Positions 1-5,289 of a stretch of 5,289 nucleotides of DNA are shown piece by piece. A program made the translations under genes and the position numbers. Source of the stretch: Bryobacterales bacterium (lineage in GTDB: Bacteria > Acidobacteriota > Terriglobia > Bryobacterales > Bryobacteraceae); assembly GCA_020853155.1 (NCBI GenBank), contig JADYZL010000342.1:1-5289 (forward strand), written 5' to 3'. Position 1 is the first letter of the stretch; each line of letters opens with the position of its first letter. Below the pieces are notes generated by a model. It was not told the origin of the DNA. It searched no databases and saw only the letters and a list, made by a program, of their open reading frames with translations.

Positions 1-518
1 CGGCGCTTCGCACGGAAGCGCTCGTCCATGCCGCGGAATCCGGCGGCCACGAAGCGGAGGAATGGGCGCTGATGGGCCTGAGCACCGCGCTCGCGGTGGG
101 CGGGATTCTGTTCGCCCGATCGCTTTATCTGCACCACCCTGAACGCGCTGAAACCTTGCGGGCGAAGGCGGGAGCCTTCTACACCATTCTCTTGAACAAG
201 TGGTATCTCGATGAGATCTATAATGCGGTCTTCGTCCGGGGGCTCACCCTCGGCGGCGGCCGCCTGCTGGCGCGCACAGACCACGCCGTGGTGGATGGCG
301 GGGTAAACGGGGCGGGCTGGCTCACCAAAGCCTTCTCTACCATCTCCATTTGGCTCGATACCTACGTGGTGGATGGCGCCGTCCGCCTGACCGCGTTCGC
401 TACGCGCCTGGCCTCGATTCCCGTTCGACTCGCGCAAAGCGGCTCCGTGCAGAGTTATGCACTGGCGATCGTCATCGGAGTCCTGATCCTGTTCGGGATC
501 TACGGGAGGATGAACTAG
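1..518 (+). CDS. nuoL: NADH-quinone oxidoreductase subunit L, C-terminal part (5' end outside window)
   Basis: This is the distal antiporter-like proton-pumping subunit of complex I, in the inner membrane. The reading frame is open from base 3 to the TAG at 516-518, giving 171 residues with no start in the window, so the gene is cut by the window edge; a full NuoL is usually a little over 600 residues. Visible parts in order: a transmembrane helix at about residues 21-43 of the fragment, the family-typical stretch NKWYLDEIYNA (65-75), a long region at about 76-145 matching the lateral (HL) helix that runs along the membrane arm, and a final transmembrane helix (about 151-168) that anchors it. 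The phrase VQSYALAIVIGV before the end is typical of NuoL. The VVDG motif occurs twice (96-99 and 122-125), which may reflect a duplicated lateral-helix segment. nuoM follows after 4 bases. The identification rests on the C-terminus and the neighbours and is strong. Confidence 0.95.
   Translation, partial: ALRTEALVHAAESGGHEAEEWALMGLSTALAVGGILFARSLYLHHPERAETLRAKAGAFYTILLNKWYLDEIYNAVFVRGLTLGGGRLLARTDHAVVDGGVNGAGWLTKAFSTISIWLDTYVVDGAVRLTAFATRLASIPVRLAQSGSVQSYALAIVIGVLILFGIYGRMN
504..510 (+). promoter_or_regulatory. Ribosome binding site for nuoM
   Basis: GGGAGGA lies inside the last codons of nuoL, 12 bases before the nuoM ATG. The spacing is a little long but the match to the anti-Shine-Dalgarno sequence is good. 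Because it is covered by ribosomes finishing nuoL, nuoM translation is probably coupled to nuoL. The coupling is inference. Confidence 0.7.
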
Positions 519-522
519 CGCC

Positions 523-2061
523 ATGCCCATCCCCTTGCTCTCCCTGGTTTTGCTTACGCCGCTCGCCGGCATGCTCGTGCTGCTGTTTCTGCCGTCCGGA
601 AACAAGAGACTCATCCGGCTTTGGGCGAACATAGCCGGATTTCTGGGATTCCTGGCCTCCGTGCCGCTCGTCCTCCAGTTCGACAAGACATTGCCCGGGT
701 TCCAGTTCACGGAGGACCTGAACTGGATTCCCTTCCTCGGCGTTCGCTACACGCTTGGCCTCGATGGGATCAGCCTGCTGCTCGTCATGCTCACCACGGT
801 GATGAGTTTCCTTTCGATTCTCTGCTCCTGGAGCGCCGTCGAAGACCGCCTCAAATCGTATTACGCCATGCTGCTCCTGCTTGAGACAGGGATGGTCGGC
901 GTGTTCCTCGCACTCGATTTCTTCCTCTTCTACGTGTTCTGGGAAGTGGTGCTGGTCCCGATGTACTTTCTCATCGGCGTCTGGGGCGGGCCGCGCAAAC
1001 TGTATGCCGCCATCAAGTTCTTCCTCTACACGCTCACCGGGAGCGTTCTGATGCTGGTGGCGATGCTGGTGCTTTATTTTGCGCACCATGCGCAATTTGG
1101 CGTCTACACGTTCAACATTCAGGAACTGCTCCGCACCGCGATGCCAATCGCGACGCAGCAATGGGTGTTCTGGCTGCTCTTCATCGGCTTCGCCATCAAA
1201 GTGCCGATGTTCCCCTTCCATACCTGGCTACCCGACGCGCATACGGAGGCCCCCACGGCGGGCTCCGTCCTCCTCGCGGCCATCCTTCTCAAGATGGGCA
1301 CGTACGGCTTTCTGCGATTCTCGCTGCCACTGCTTCCCGATGCTTCGGGCAGCCTCGTGATCGTACGCGCGCTGGTGACGCTTTCGCTCATCGGCATCCT
1401 CTATGGCGCTCTGGTGAGCCTGGTACAGAAGGATTGGAAGAAGCTCGTGGCGTACTCGTCCGTCAGCCACCTCGGGTTCTGCACGCTGGGGATTTTCGCC
1501 CTCAACCCGAACGGAATCGCCGGCAGCGTCATCCAGCAAATCAACCACGGCATCTCCACGGGCATGCTCTTCCTCATCGTGGGTGTGATTTATGAACGCC
1601 GCCATACCCGCGAGATCGGCGAGTATGGAGGCTTGGCGCACGTAATGCCCAAGTTCGCCACCGTCTTCGCCATCGCGATGCTGAGTTCGGCGGGGCTCCC
1701 GATGCTCAACGGATTCGTGGGGGAATTTACAATCCTGCAGGGGGCCTTTGAGAGCAATCCGCTCTGGGCCGCGGTGGCGGTGATCGGCGTGATTCTGGGC
1801 GCGGCCTATCTGCTCTGGCTCTTCCAGCGCACCATGCTTGGCCAAATTACGAACGTCAAGAATCTCGGGCTACCCGACCTCAATCTGCGCGAGATCGCCA
1901 TCTTCGTGCCTTTAATTGCCTGGGCGCTCTGGATCGGCATTTACCCGAAGCCGTATTTCGATGTGCTTGAAAAACCCGTCGCACAGATTGTCGAGCGGGT
2001 GCGGCCCGGCTATTACCAGGGCATGCCCGCGGAGAAACCAGTGGAGGCTGCGCAGCGATGA
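523..2061 (+). CDS. nuoM: NADH-quinone oxidoreductase subunit M
   Basis: Middle antiporter-like proton-pumping subunit of complex I, an integral inner-membrane protein of the Proton_antipo_M family. Its 512 residues are close to the usual length (about 509 in E. coli). Family signatures are LGLDGISLLL (79-88), FWEVVLVPMYFLIGVWGG (139-156), FAIKVPMFPFHTWLPDAHTE (223-242), KKLVAYSSVSHLGF (306-319) and NGFVGEF (396-402). The residues known to carry protons in this family are present: the TM5 glutamate E141, the TM7 lysine K226, the TM8 lysine K257, histidines H316 and H342, and the TM12 glutamate E401. It can therefore be expected to pump. The start is the first in-frame ATG after nuoL, with a GGAGG upstream. 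The stop overlaps the nuoN start (ATGA). No frameshift or missing segment is seen. NuoL or an Mrp antiporter subunit is an unlikely alternative, given the NuoM-specific FWE/NHG signatures and the position between L and N. Confidence 0.98.
   Translation: MPIPLLSLVLLTPLAGMLVLLFLPSGNKRLIRLWANIAGFLGFLASVPLVLQFDKTLPGFQFTEDLNWIPFLGVRYTLGLDGISLLLVMLTTVMSFLSILCSWSAVEDRLKSYYAMLLLLETGMVGVFLALDFFLFYVFWEVVLVPMYFLIGVWGGPRKLYAAIKFFLYTLTGSVLMLVAMLVLYFAHHAQFGVYTFNIQELLRTAMPIATQQWVFWLLFIGFAIKVPMFPFHTWLPDAHTEAPTAGSVLLAAILLKMGTYGFLRFSLPLLPDASGSLVIVRALVTLSLIGILYGALVSLVQKDWKKLVAYSSVSHLGFCTLGIFALNPNGIAGSVIQQINHGISTGMLFLIVGVIYERRHTREIGEYGGLAHVMPKFATVFAIAMLSSAGLPMLNGFVGEFTILQGAFESNPLWAAVAVIGVILGAAYLLWLFQRTMLGQITNVKNLGLPDLNLREIAIFVPLIAWALWIGIYPKPYFDVLEKPVAQIVERVRPGYYQGMPAEKPVEAAQR
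2043..2061 (+). promoter_or_regulatory. nuoN ribosome binding site and nuoM/nuoN ATGA coupling junction
   Basis: GGAGG at 2043-2047 sits 10 bases before the nuoN ATG at 2058-2060. The nuoM stop TGA is 2059-2061, so stop and start share the four bases ATGA. Such overlaps are generally associated with re-initiation by the same ribosome and with balanced output of subunits of one complex. The overlap is directly visible; its effect is inferred. Confidence 0.8.
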
Positions 2062-3527
2062 GTGAGTTTTACACGAGTTTAGACCACTTCGCGATTCTGC
2101 CCGCACTGTTGATGGGCCTCTTCGGCTGCGCGATCTTTCTCTTCGATTTGTGGCTGTTTCCGTCCGCACGCGAAAAGCGGTACCTCGCATGGTTTGTCAT
2201 CGTCGCCGAAGTTTTCGTGGCCGTGGCTCTATTCCGCCAGTTCGCCTACCTCAAATCTGCCGGGGTCTCGTCGGTTGCGGCCTTCAAGGGGTTGCTCTCG
2301 ATCGATGGATTCTCTATCTTCTTCAACTTCATGTTCCTTGTAGCCGCGCTGCTGGCCGCCATGGTCAGCTATCGCTACCTCGAAGAGGAACGGGAGAATC
2401 ACGGGGAATACTACGCCCTCCTGCTGATGGCCCAATGCGGTATGTTTTTTCTGGCCTCGGCCACGGAACTCGTAAGCCTGTTTATCGGCGTCGAACTGAT
2501 GACGATCACTTTTTACGTGCTGGTGGGCTTCCTCGCACGGGACAAGCGTTCGAATGAAGCCGCCATCAAGTACTTCATCCTCGGCTCGTTTTCGAGCGCC
2601 TTCCTGGCGTATGGTTTTTCATTACTCTACGGCCTGACGGGCTCAACGCACCTCACGGAAATCACCGTCGCGCTCGCCTCCCGGCCCCTCGACGAGCCGT
2701 TGTTGGTGATCGCGATTATCACAACTACCGTGGGCGTGCTGTTCAAACTCGCGGCCGCTCCCTTCCACATGTGGGCGCCGGACGTTTATGAAGGTGCTCC
2801 AACCCCCGTGACGGCTTACCTCGCGGTGGGCTCAAAAGCCGCTGCGATCGCGATGCTCCTGCGTCTGTTTGAAGGGCCGCTGGCGAGTTCCCGAGAAGTC
2901 TGGGAACCCATGATTGCGCTCGTTGCCATCGTCACGATCACGGTCGGCAATCTTGGCGCGCTCAGCCAGCACAACATCAAGCGCATGCTTGCGTACAGCG
3001 CGATTGCGCACGCCGGCTATATGCTTCTCGGCCTCGTGGCCGGGAACGATACGGGCATCAAGGGTGTCGTGATCTACGCCTTTGTTTACACATTCATGAA
3101 CTTCGGTGCGTTCCTGGTGTTGATTGGCCTGCGGCAGCGAGACGCGAGCGGAGAGACCATGGAAGAACTGCACGGGCTGATGCGGCGAAATGGGCCCGCT
3201 TCGGTGATGATGCTCGTGTTCCTGGTCTCGCTCGCGGGCATTCCGCCCACTGCGGGCTTCATCGCGAAGTACTTCATTTTCCTCGCGCTCATCGAGACCG
3301 GCCATTACTGGCTGGCCCTCATCGGCGTGCTCTATGTCGCGGTGGCGATCTACTACTACTTCCGTGTGGTCCGGGCGATGTTCCTGGAATCTCCCTCCGG
3401 CACGATGAACCTTATTCCCAGCCTGGGGCTGCGATTGGCGATTGTGGGGGCCGGCGTGGGAACGATCGGCCTGGGCTTGTTTGCCGAGCCATTCCTCAGG
3501 CTGGCGGGAATGTCGATTCTGCGTTAG
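2058..3527 (+). CDS. nuoN: NADH-quinone oxidoreductase subunit N
   Basis: Third antiporter-like proton-pumping subunit of complex I, the one nearest NuoK/NuoJ in the inner membrane. At 489 residues it is close to the usual size (about 485 in E. coli) and is hydrophobic throughout. Signatures: LFIGVELMTITFYVLVGF (141-158), LFKLAAAPFHMWAPDVYEGAPTPVTAYL (228-255), HNIKRMLAYSAIAHAGYML (305-323) and SLAGIPPTAGFIAKYFIF (391-408). The expected proton-path residues are present: TM5 glutamate E146, TM7 lysine K230, TM8 lysine K260, K308, and TM12 lysine K404, where NuoN carries a lysine in place of the glutamate of NuoM. Thus the L-M-N series is complete in this operon. The start is set by the ATGA overlap with nuoM and by a GGAGG 10 bases upstream. 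nuoH follows after 10 bases. Nothing looks truncated or broken. Confidence 0.98.
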   Translation: MSEFYTSLDHFAILPALLMGLFGCAIFLFDLWLFPSAREKRYLAWFVIVAEVFVAVALFRQFAYLKSAGVSSVAAFKGLLSIDGFSIFFNFMFLVAALLAAMVSYRYLEEERENHGEYYALLLMAQCGMFFLASATELVSLFIGVELMTITFYVLVGFLARDKRSNEAAIKYFILGSFSSAFLAYGFSLLYGLTGSTHLTEITVALASRPLDEPLLVIAIITTTVGVLFKLAAAPFHMWAPDVYEGAPTPVTAYLAVGSKAAAIAMLLRLFEGPLASSREVWEPMIALVAIVTITVGNLGALSQHNIKRMLAYSAIAHAGYMLLGLVAGNDTGIKGVVIYAFVYTFMNFGAFLVLIGLRQRDASGETMEELHGLMRRNGPASVMMLVFLVSLAGIPPTAGFIAKYFIFLALIETGHYWLALIGVLYVAVAIYYYFRVVRAMFLESPSGTMNLIPSLGLRLAIVGAGVGTIGLGLFAEPFLRLAGMSILR

Positions 3528-3530
3528 GAG
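3526..3530 (+). promoter_or_regulatory. Ribosome binding site deciding the nuoH start
   Basis: AGGAG overlaps the nuoN stop codon and lies 7 bases before the ATG at 3538, an ideal spacing. It decides the start: the frame is open further upstream to an ATG at 3442 inside nuoN, but that start would add 32 polar, arginine-rich residues unlike any NuoH N-terminus. Two more ATGs follow at 3547 and 3550, with less suitable spacing. Confidence 0.85.
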
Positions 3531-3537
3531 AAGCTCG

Positions 3538-4716
3538 ATGGGCGAAATGATGGCGCATCCCTACTTCGTACCGCTGGCCACCGGCGTGGCAATCATCGCG
3601 CTGTTTCCGCTGGTGGCCGGGTACCTGGTGCTCGTCGAGCGCAAGGTGCTCGCGGACATGCAGACACGCCTCGGCCCGATGCGCACGGGCCCCCACGGCT
3701 TTCTGCAGCCCATCGCCGATGCGCTCAAGCTTCTGCTGAAGGAAGACACGATTCCCGACGACGCCGACCGCCGGATCTTCTGGATCGCCCCCGTCATCGC
3801 CGCCATCACCGCGCTTGCCGCGCTAGGCTTCATCCCCTTCGGCGCAGGGATCATCGTGGCGGATGTCAACGTGGGTGTTCTCGCCGTGGCGGCGATGTCC
3901 TCCGTGGGAATCATCGGCGTGATTCTGGGGGGCTGGAGTTCCAATTCGCACTACTCCCTTCTAGGCTCACTCCGCAGCGCTGCCCAATTGGTGAGCTACG
4001 AAGTGGCTCTGGCCCTCGGCTTGCTCGGCGGAGTAATGGCCGCCGGGTCCCTCAGCATGGTGGCCGCTGTGGAGAAGCAGCAGCAACAGCACCTGTGGGG
4101 CATCTTCGATAACTACGGCCTGATGATCGTCTCTTTCGTGATCTACTTCATCGCGTCCACGGCCGAAACCAATCGGGCGCCTTTCGATCTTCCAGAAGCG
4201 GAATCGGAACTCGTGGCCGGCTACATGACGGAGTACAGCGGCTTCCGCTGGGCGCTCTTCTTTCTCGCCGAGTATGCCGCGATGTGCGTCGTCGCCGGGG
4301 TTGCCGTCACACTGTTCCTCGGCGGTTGGCTGCGTCCGTTCGCCAATGTGGCTTTCCTCGAAGTTCCGCTCAATGTGGGAGCTCCCGTCCTCGTGTTCGG
4401 TCTCTCAGGTCTCGGTTCGCTATACCTCGTGCGCAGATTGAAGCTCTTGCATCAGCGCCTGGTATTGATCGCCGTGGGGGTCTTCCTGCTTGGCTGTGCC
4501 GCGCTGTTCCTGGTTCCCCCGATCGCCGCGGCCCTCTCCGGACCCTTCTGGTTTTTCTCAAAGCTCAGCCTGCTCATCTATTCGATGATCTGGATCCGCG
4601 GCACCTTCCCGCGCCTCCGCTATGATCAACTCATGAACGTCGGATGGCGCTACCTGATCCCTTTGGGCATGGTGATGCTCCTGGTCCACGCGGTCGTCGG
4701 CGTTGCGAAAGGTTGA
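3538..4716 (+). CDS. nuoH: NADH-quinone oxidoreductase subunit H, enlarged form
   Basis: NuoH (ND1-type) is the inner-membrane subunit that docks the peripheral arm and forms much of the ubiquinone/menaquinone chamber and the start of the proton channel. Signatures in the 392-residue protein: LVERKVLADMQTRLGPMRTG (32-51), GFLQPIADALKLLLKED (54-70), GGWSSNSHYSLLGSLRSAAQ (131-150) followed by SYEV with E155, ETNRAPFDLPEAESELVAGY (210-229) followed by TEYSG, and IRGTFPRLRYDQLM (353-366). The charged residues of the quinone-side loop (D217, E220, E222, E224, E232) are all kept, in the same spacing as in E. coli. It is about 65 residues longer than E. coli NuoH (325). The extra length falls at about 267-335 and reads as two added hydrophobic helices joined by a basic stretch. 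A short QQQQ run (181-184) lies in a loop. Its place after nuoN is unusual, since nuoH normally precedes nuoI. It may be the only nuoH or a second copy; the window cannot tell. Confidence 0.97.
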   Translation: MGEMMAHPYFVPLATGVAIIALFPLVAGYLVLVERKVLADMQTRLGPMRTGPHGFLQPIADALKLLLKEDTIPDDADRRIFWIAPVIAAITALAALGFIPFGAGIIVADVNVGVLAVAAMSSVGIIGVILGGWSSNSHYSLLGSLRSAAQLVSYEVALALGLLGGVMAAGSLSMVAAVEKQQQQHLWGIFDNYGLMIVSFVIYFIASTAETNRAPFDLPEAESELVAGYMTEYSGFRWALFFLAEYAAMCVVAGVAVTLFLGGWLRPFANVAFLEVPLNVGAPVLVFGLSGLGSLYLVRRLKLLHQRLVLIAVGVFLLGCAALFLVPPIAAALSGPFWFFSKLSLLIYSMIWIRGTFPRLRYDQLMNVGWRYLIPLGMVMLLVHAVVGVAKG

Positions 4717-4779
4717 CAAGCGAACTCGGCTCAGAAAGCCTCCCGCGTACCCGTCCGGCAATCGGCAACCAGTCCCATC

Positions 4780-4802
4780 GATTGGCTTCAATTCCGCCAA
4801 TC
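4780..4802. repeat. Inverted repeat, 7-base arms, 9-base spacer
   Basis: The arms GATTGGC (4780-4786) and GCCAATC (4796-4802) are exact reverse complements separated by nine bases. This could be a weak hairpin at the end of the nuo transcript or a protein binding site in front of the next gene. It lacks a following T-run, so it is not a typical intrinsic terminator. The arms are seen directly; any function is inferred. Confidence 0.5.
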
Positions 4803-4805
4803 TGC

Positions 4806-4821
4806 CCCTACACTGGTAGGG
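4806..4821 (+). promoter_or_regulatory. Short hairpin covering the likely ribosome binding site of the thioredoxin-like gene
   Basis: CCCTAC (4806-4811) and GTAGGG (4816-4821) are exact reverse complements around a four-base loop ACTG. The 3' arm contains AGGG (4818-4821), the best Shine-Dalgarno-like sequence for the ATG at 4833, at a distance of 11 bases. If it folds in the mRNA it would hide that site and lower translation. It lies only three bases after the inverted repeat at 4780-4802. The stem is short, so chance is a real alternative. Confidence 0.4.
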
Positions 4822-4832
4822 TGACGCTAGAA

Positions 4833-5289
4833 ATGCAGGCGATTCGCCGCGCAGTTCGAATGCTGGTCGTGTCCCTGTGCCTGGGCTTGGGCCTGCCAAT
4901 GCAATCCCATTCGCAGCCGTCCGCGAAGCATTCCGCGGAATCGGACGGCGTCGTTGTGCTCGACGAGGGTGACTTTGAGCGGGTCCCGGAGGCGGTACGG
5001 GGGCAGACGCTGGGCGCGCCGGACGCCACGGGCCGATCACAGACCGGAGGGTCCGCCGAAGTCCTCGAATTTGATCCGCGCCGCGATGCCTCCGCCGATA
5101 TCCGCGCCGCCGTCGCTGCAGCAAGCCGCGAGGGGAAGCACGTCCTTCTCGAAGTAGGTGGGACCTGGTGCCCTTACTGCAAGATCCTGGATCGGTTTTT
5201 TGATGAGCAATCCGAAATCGCGGAGCTTCGGCGCAAGAACTATGTATTTGTAAAGGTGAACTTTAGCGCTGAGAACCAGAATGCCGCCG
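4833..5289 (+). CDS. Exported thioredoxin-fold protein with CPYC active site (3' end outside window)
   Basis: The frame is open from the ATG at 4833 to the right edge: 152 codons and no stop, so the gene is partial. Residues 1 to about 30 look like a Sec signal peptide: a basic start (MQAIRRAVRM), a hydrophobic core (LVVSLCLGLGLPM) and a polar, small-residue end. C16 is not in a proper lipobox (VSLC has leucine before the cysteine), so a lipoprotein is unlikely. A low-complexity polar linker of about 60 residues follows, then a thioredoxin-like fold starting with IRAAVAAASREGKHVLLEVG, the redox motif WCPYCK (W112, C113, C116), and YVFVKVNFSAENQN. The cysteine pair and the preceding hydrophobic strand match periplasmic thioredoxin-like/DsbD-C-terminal-like proteins (Thioredoxin_7 type). 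It probably reduces or exchanges disulfides in the envelope; the substrate is unknown. An in-frame GTG at 4821 is a less likely start, having no ribosome binding site. The cis-proline and fold end lie outside the window. Confidence 0.85.
   Translation, partial: MQAIRRAVRMLVVSLCLGLGLPMQSHSQPSAKHSAESDGVVVLDEGDFERVPEAVRGQTLGAPDATGRSQTGGSAEVLEFDPRRDASADIRAAVAAASREGKHVLLEVGGTWCPYCKILDRFFDEQSEIAELRRKNYVFVKVNFSAENQNAA

Larger units (their letters stand above)
4717..4832 (+). other. Intergenic region between nuoH and the thioredoxin-like gene
   Basis: These 116 bases carry no gene or RNA I can recognise. They contain two perfect inverted repeats at the 3' end, listed separately. There is no hairpin followed by a T-run, so I see no intrinsic terminator for the nuo operon. 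No convincing sigma-70 promoter is seen: a TACACT at 4809-4814 resembles a weak -10 box but lacks a good -35 box at the right distance. Whether the downstream gene is read from the nuo transcript or its own promoter stays open. Confidence 0.6.

Noticed and set aside
472..1221. Long antisense open frame (249 codons) opposite nuoL/nuoM
   Set aside because: Its translation is rich in H, E, Q and R, as expected from the reverse complement of a hydrophobic membrane-protein gene in GC-rich DNA. It has no recognisable domain and lies over an intact nuoM.
1228..1845. Antisense open frame (205 codons) opposite nuoM
   Set aside because: It shows the same shadow composition and lies wholly inside nuoM, with no family signature.
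3442..3537. Upstream in-frame extension of nuoH to the ATG at 3442
   Set aside because: The added residues are polar and arginine/serine-rich, overlap the conserved end of nuoN in another frame, and have no family match; the AGGAG 7 bases before 3538 fixes the start.
4713..4718. Perfect TTGACA as a -35 promoter box at the nuoH stop
   Set aside because: The positions 16-18 bases downstream (about 4735-4741) read AAAGCCT or similar, with no resemblance to TATAAT.
4780..4802. Intrinsic terminator for the nuo operon
   Set aside because: The stem is only 7 bases and the following bases are TGCCCC, not a T-run.
4809..4814. TACACT as a -10 box for the thioredoxin-like gene
   Set aside because: It matches four of six positions, but the nearest -35-like sequence (TTGGCT at 4782) is 21 bases away, too far, so the promoter is not supported.
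4558..5124. Antisense open frame (188 codons) spanning the nuoH end, the gap and the thioredoxin-like gene
   Set aside because: It is arginine- and proline-rich low-complexity sequence and runs across two well-supported + strand genes.
1..5289. tRNA, rRNA, CRISPR array, insertion sequence or phage genes
   Set aside because: I saw no cloverleaf-like sequence, no regularly spaced repeats, no transposase signature and no terminal repeats; almost all bases are accounted for by the five coding regions.

Overview
The window is a GC-rich bacterial stretch, read entirely on the + strand. It holds the distal part of a respiratory complex I (NDH-1, proton-pumping NADH:quinone oxidoreductase) operon, followed by the start of an unrelated-looking exported thioredoxin-fold gene. 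The codon use, the form of the Nuo proteins and the 14-subunit-type membrane-arm genes point to a free-living Gram-negative aerobe or facultative organism. Acidobacteriota or a neighbouring phylum is my best guess, but it rests on general impression only and is weak.

Layout: (1) positions 1-518, the C-terminal 171 residues of NuoL, cut by the window's left edge; (2) 523-2061, complete nuoM (512 aa); (3) 2058-3527, complete nuoN (489 aa), overlapping nuoM by the 4 bases ATGA; (4) 3538-4716, complete nuoH (392 aa), 10 bases after nuoN; (5) 4717-4832, a 116-base intergenic gap with two adjacent perfect inverted repeats; (6) 4833 to the right edge, the first 152 codons of a signal-peptide-bearing thioredoxin-like protein with a CPYC active site.

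NuoL, NuoM and NuoN are the three antiporter-like proton-pumping subunits. NuoH is the subunit that joins the membrane arm to the peripheral arm and forms much of the quinone chamber. Gaps of 4 and 10 bases and one overlap indicate a single, translationally coupled transcript. All catalytic and proton-path residues I could check are present, so the genes look functional.

I do not see a novel biological system here; most of the window is ordinary complex I. The points worth a second look are: nuoH placed after nuoN instead of before nuoI; an extra segment of about 65 residues in NuoH that looks like an added transmembrane hairpin; a repeated VVDG motif in the NuoL lateral-helix region; and paired hairpins, one of which covers the likely ribosome binding site of the thioredoxin-like gene.
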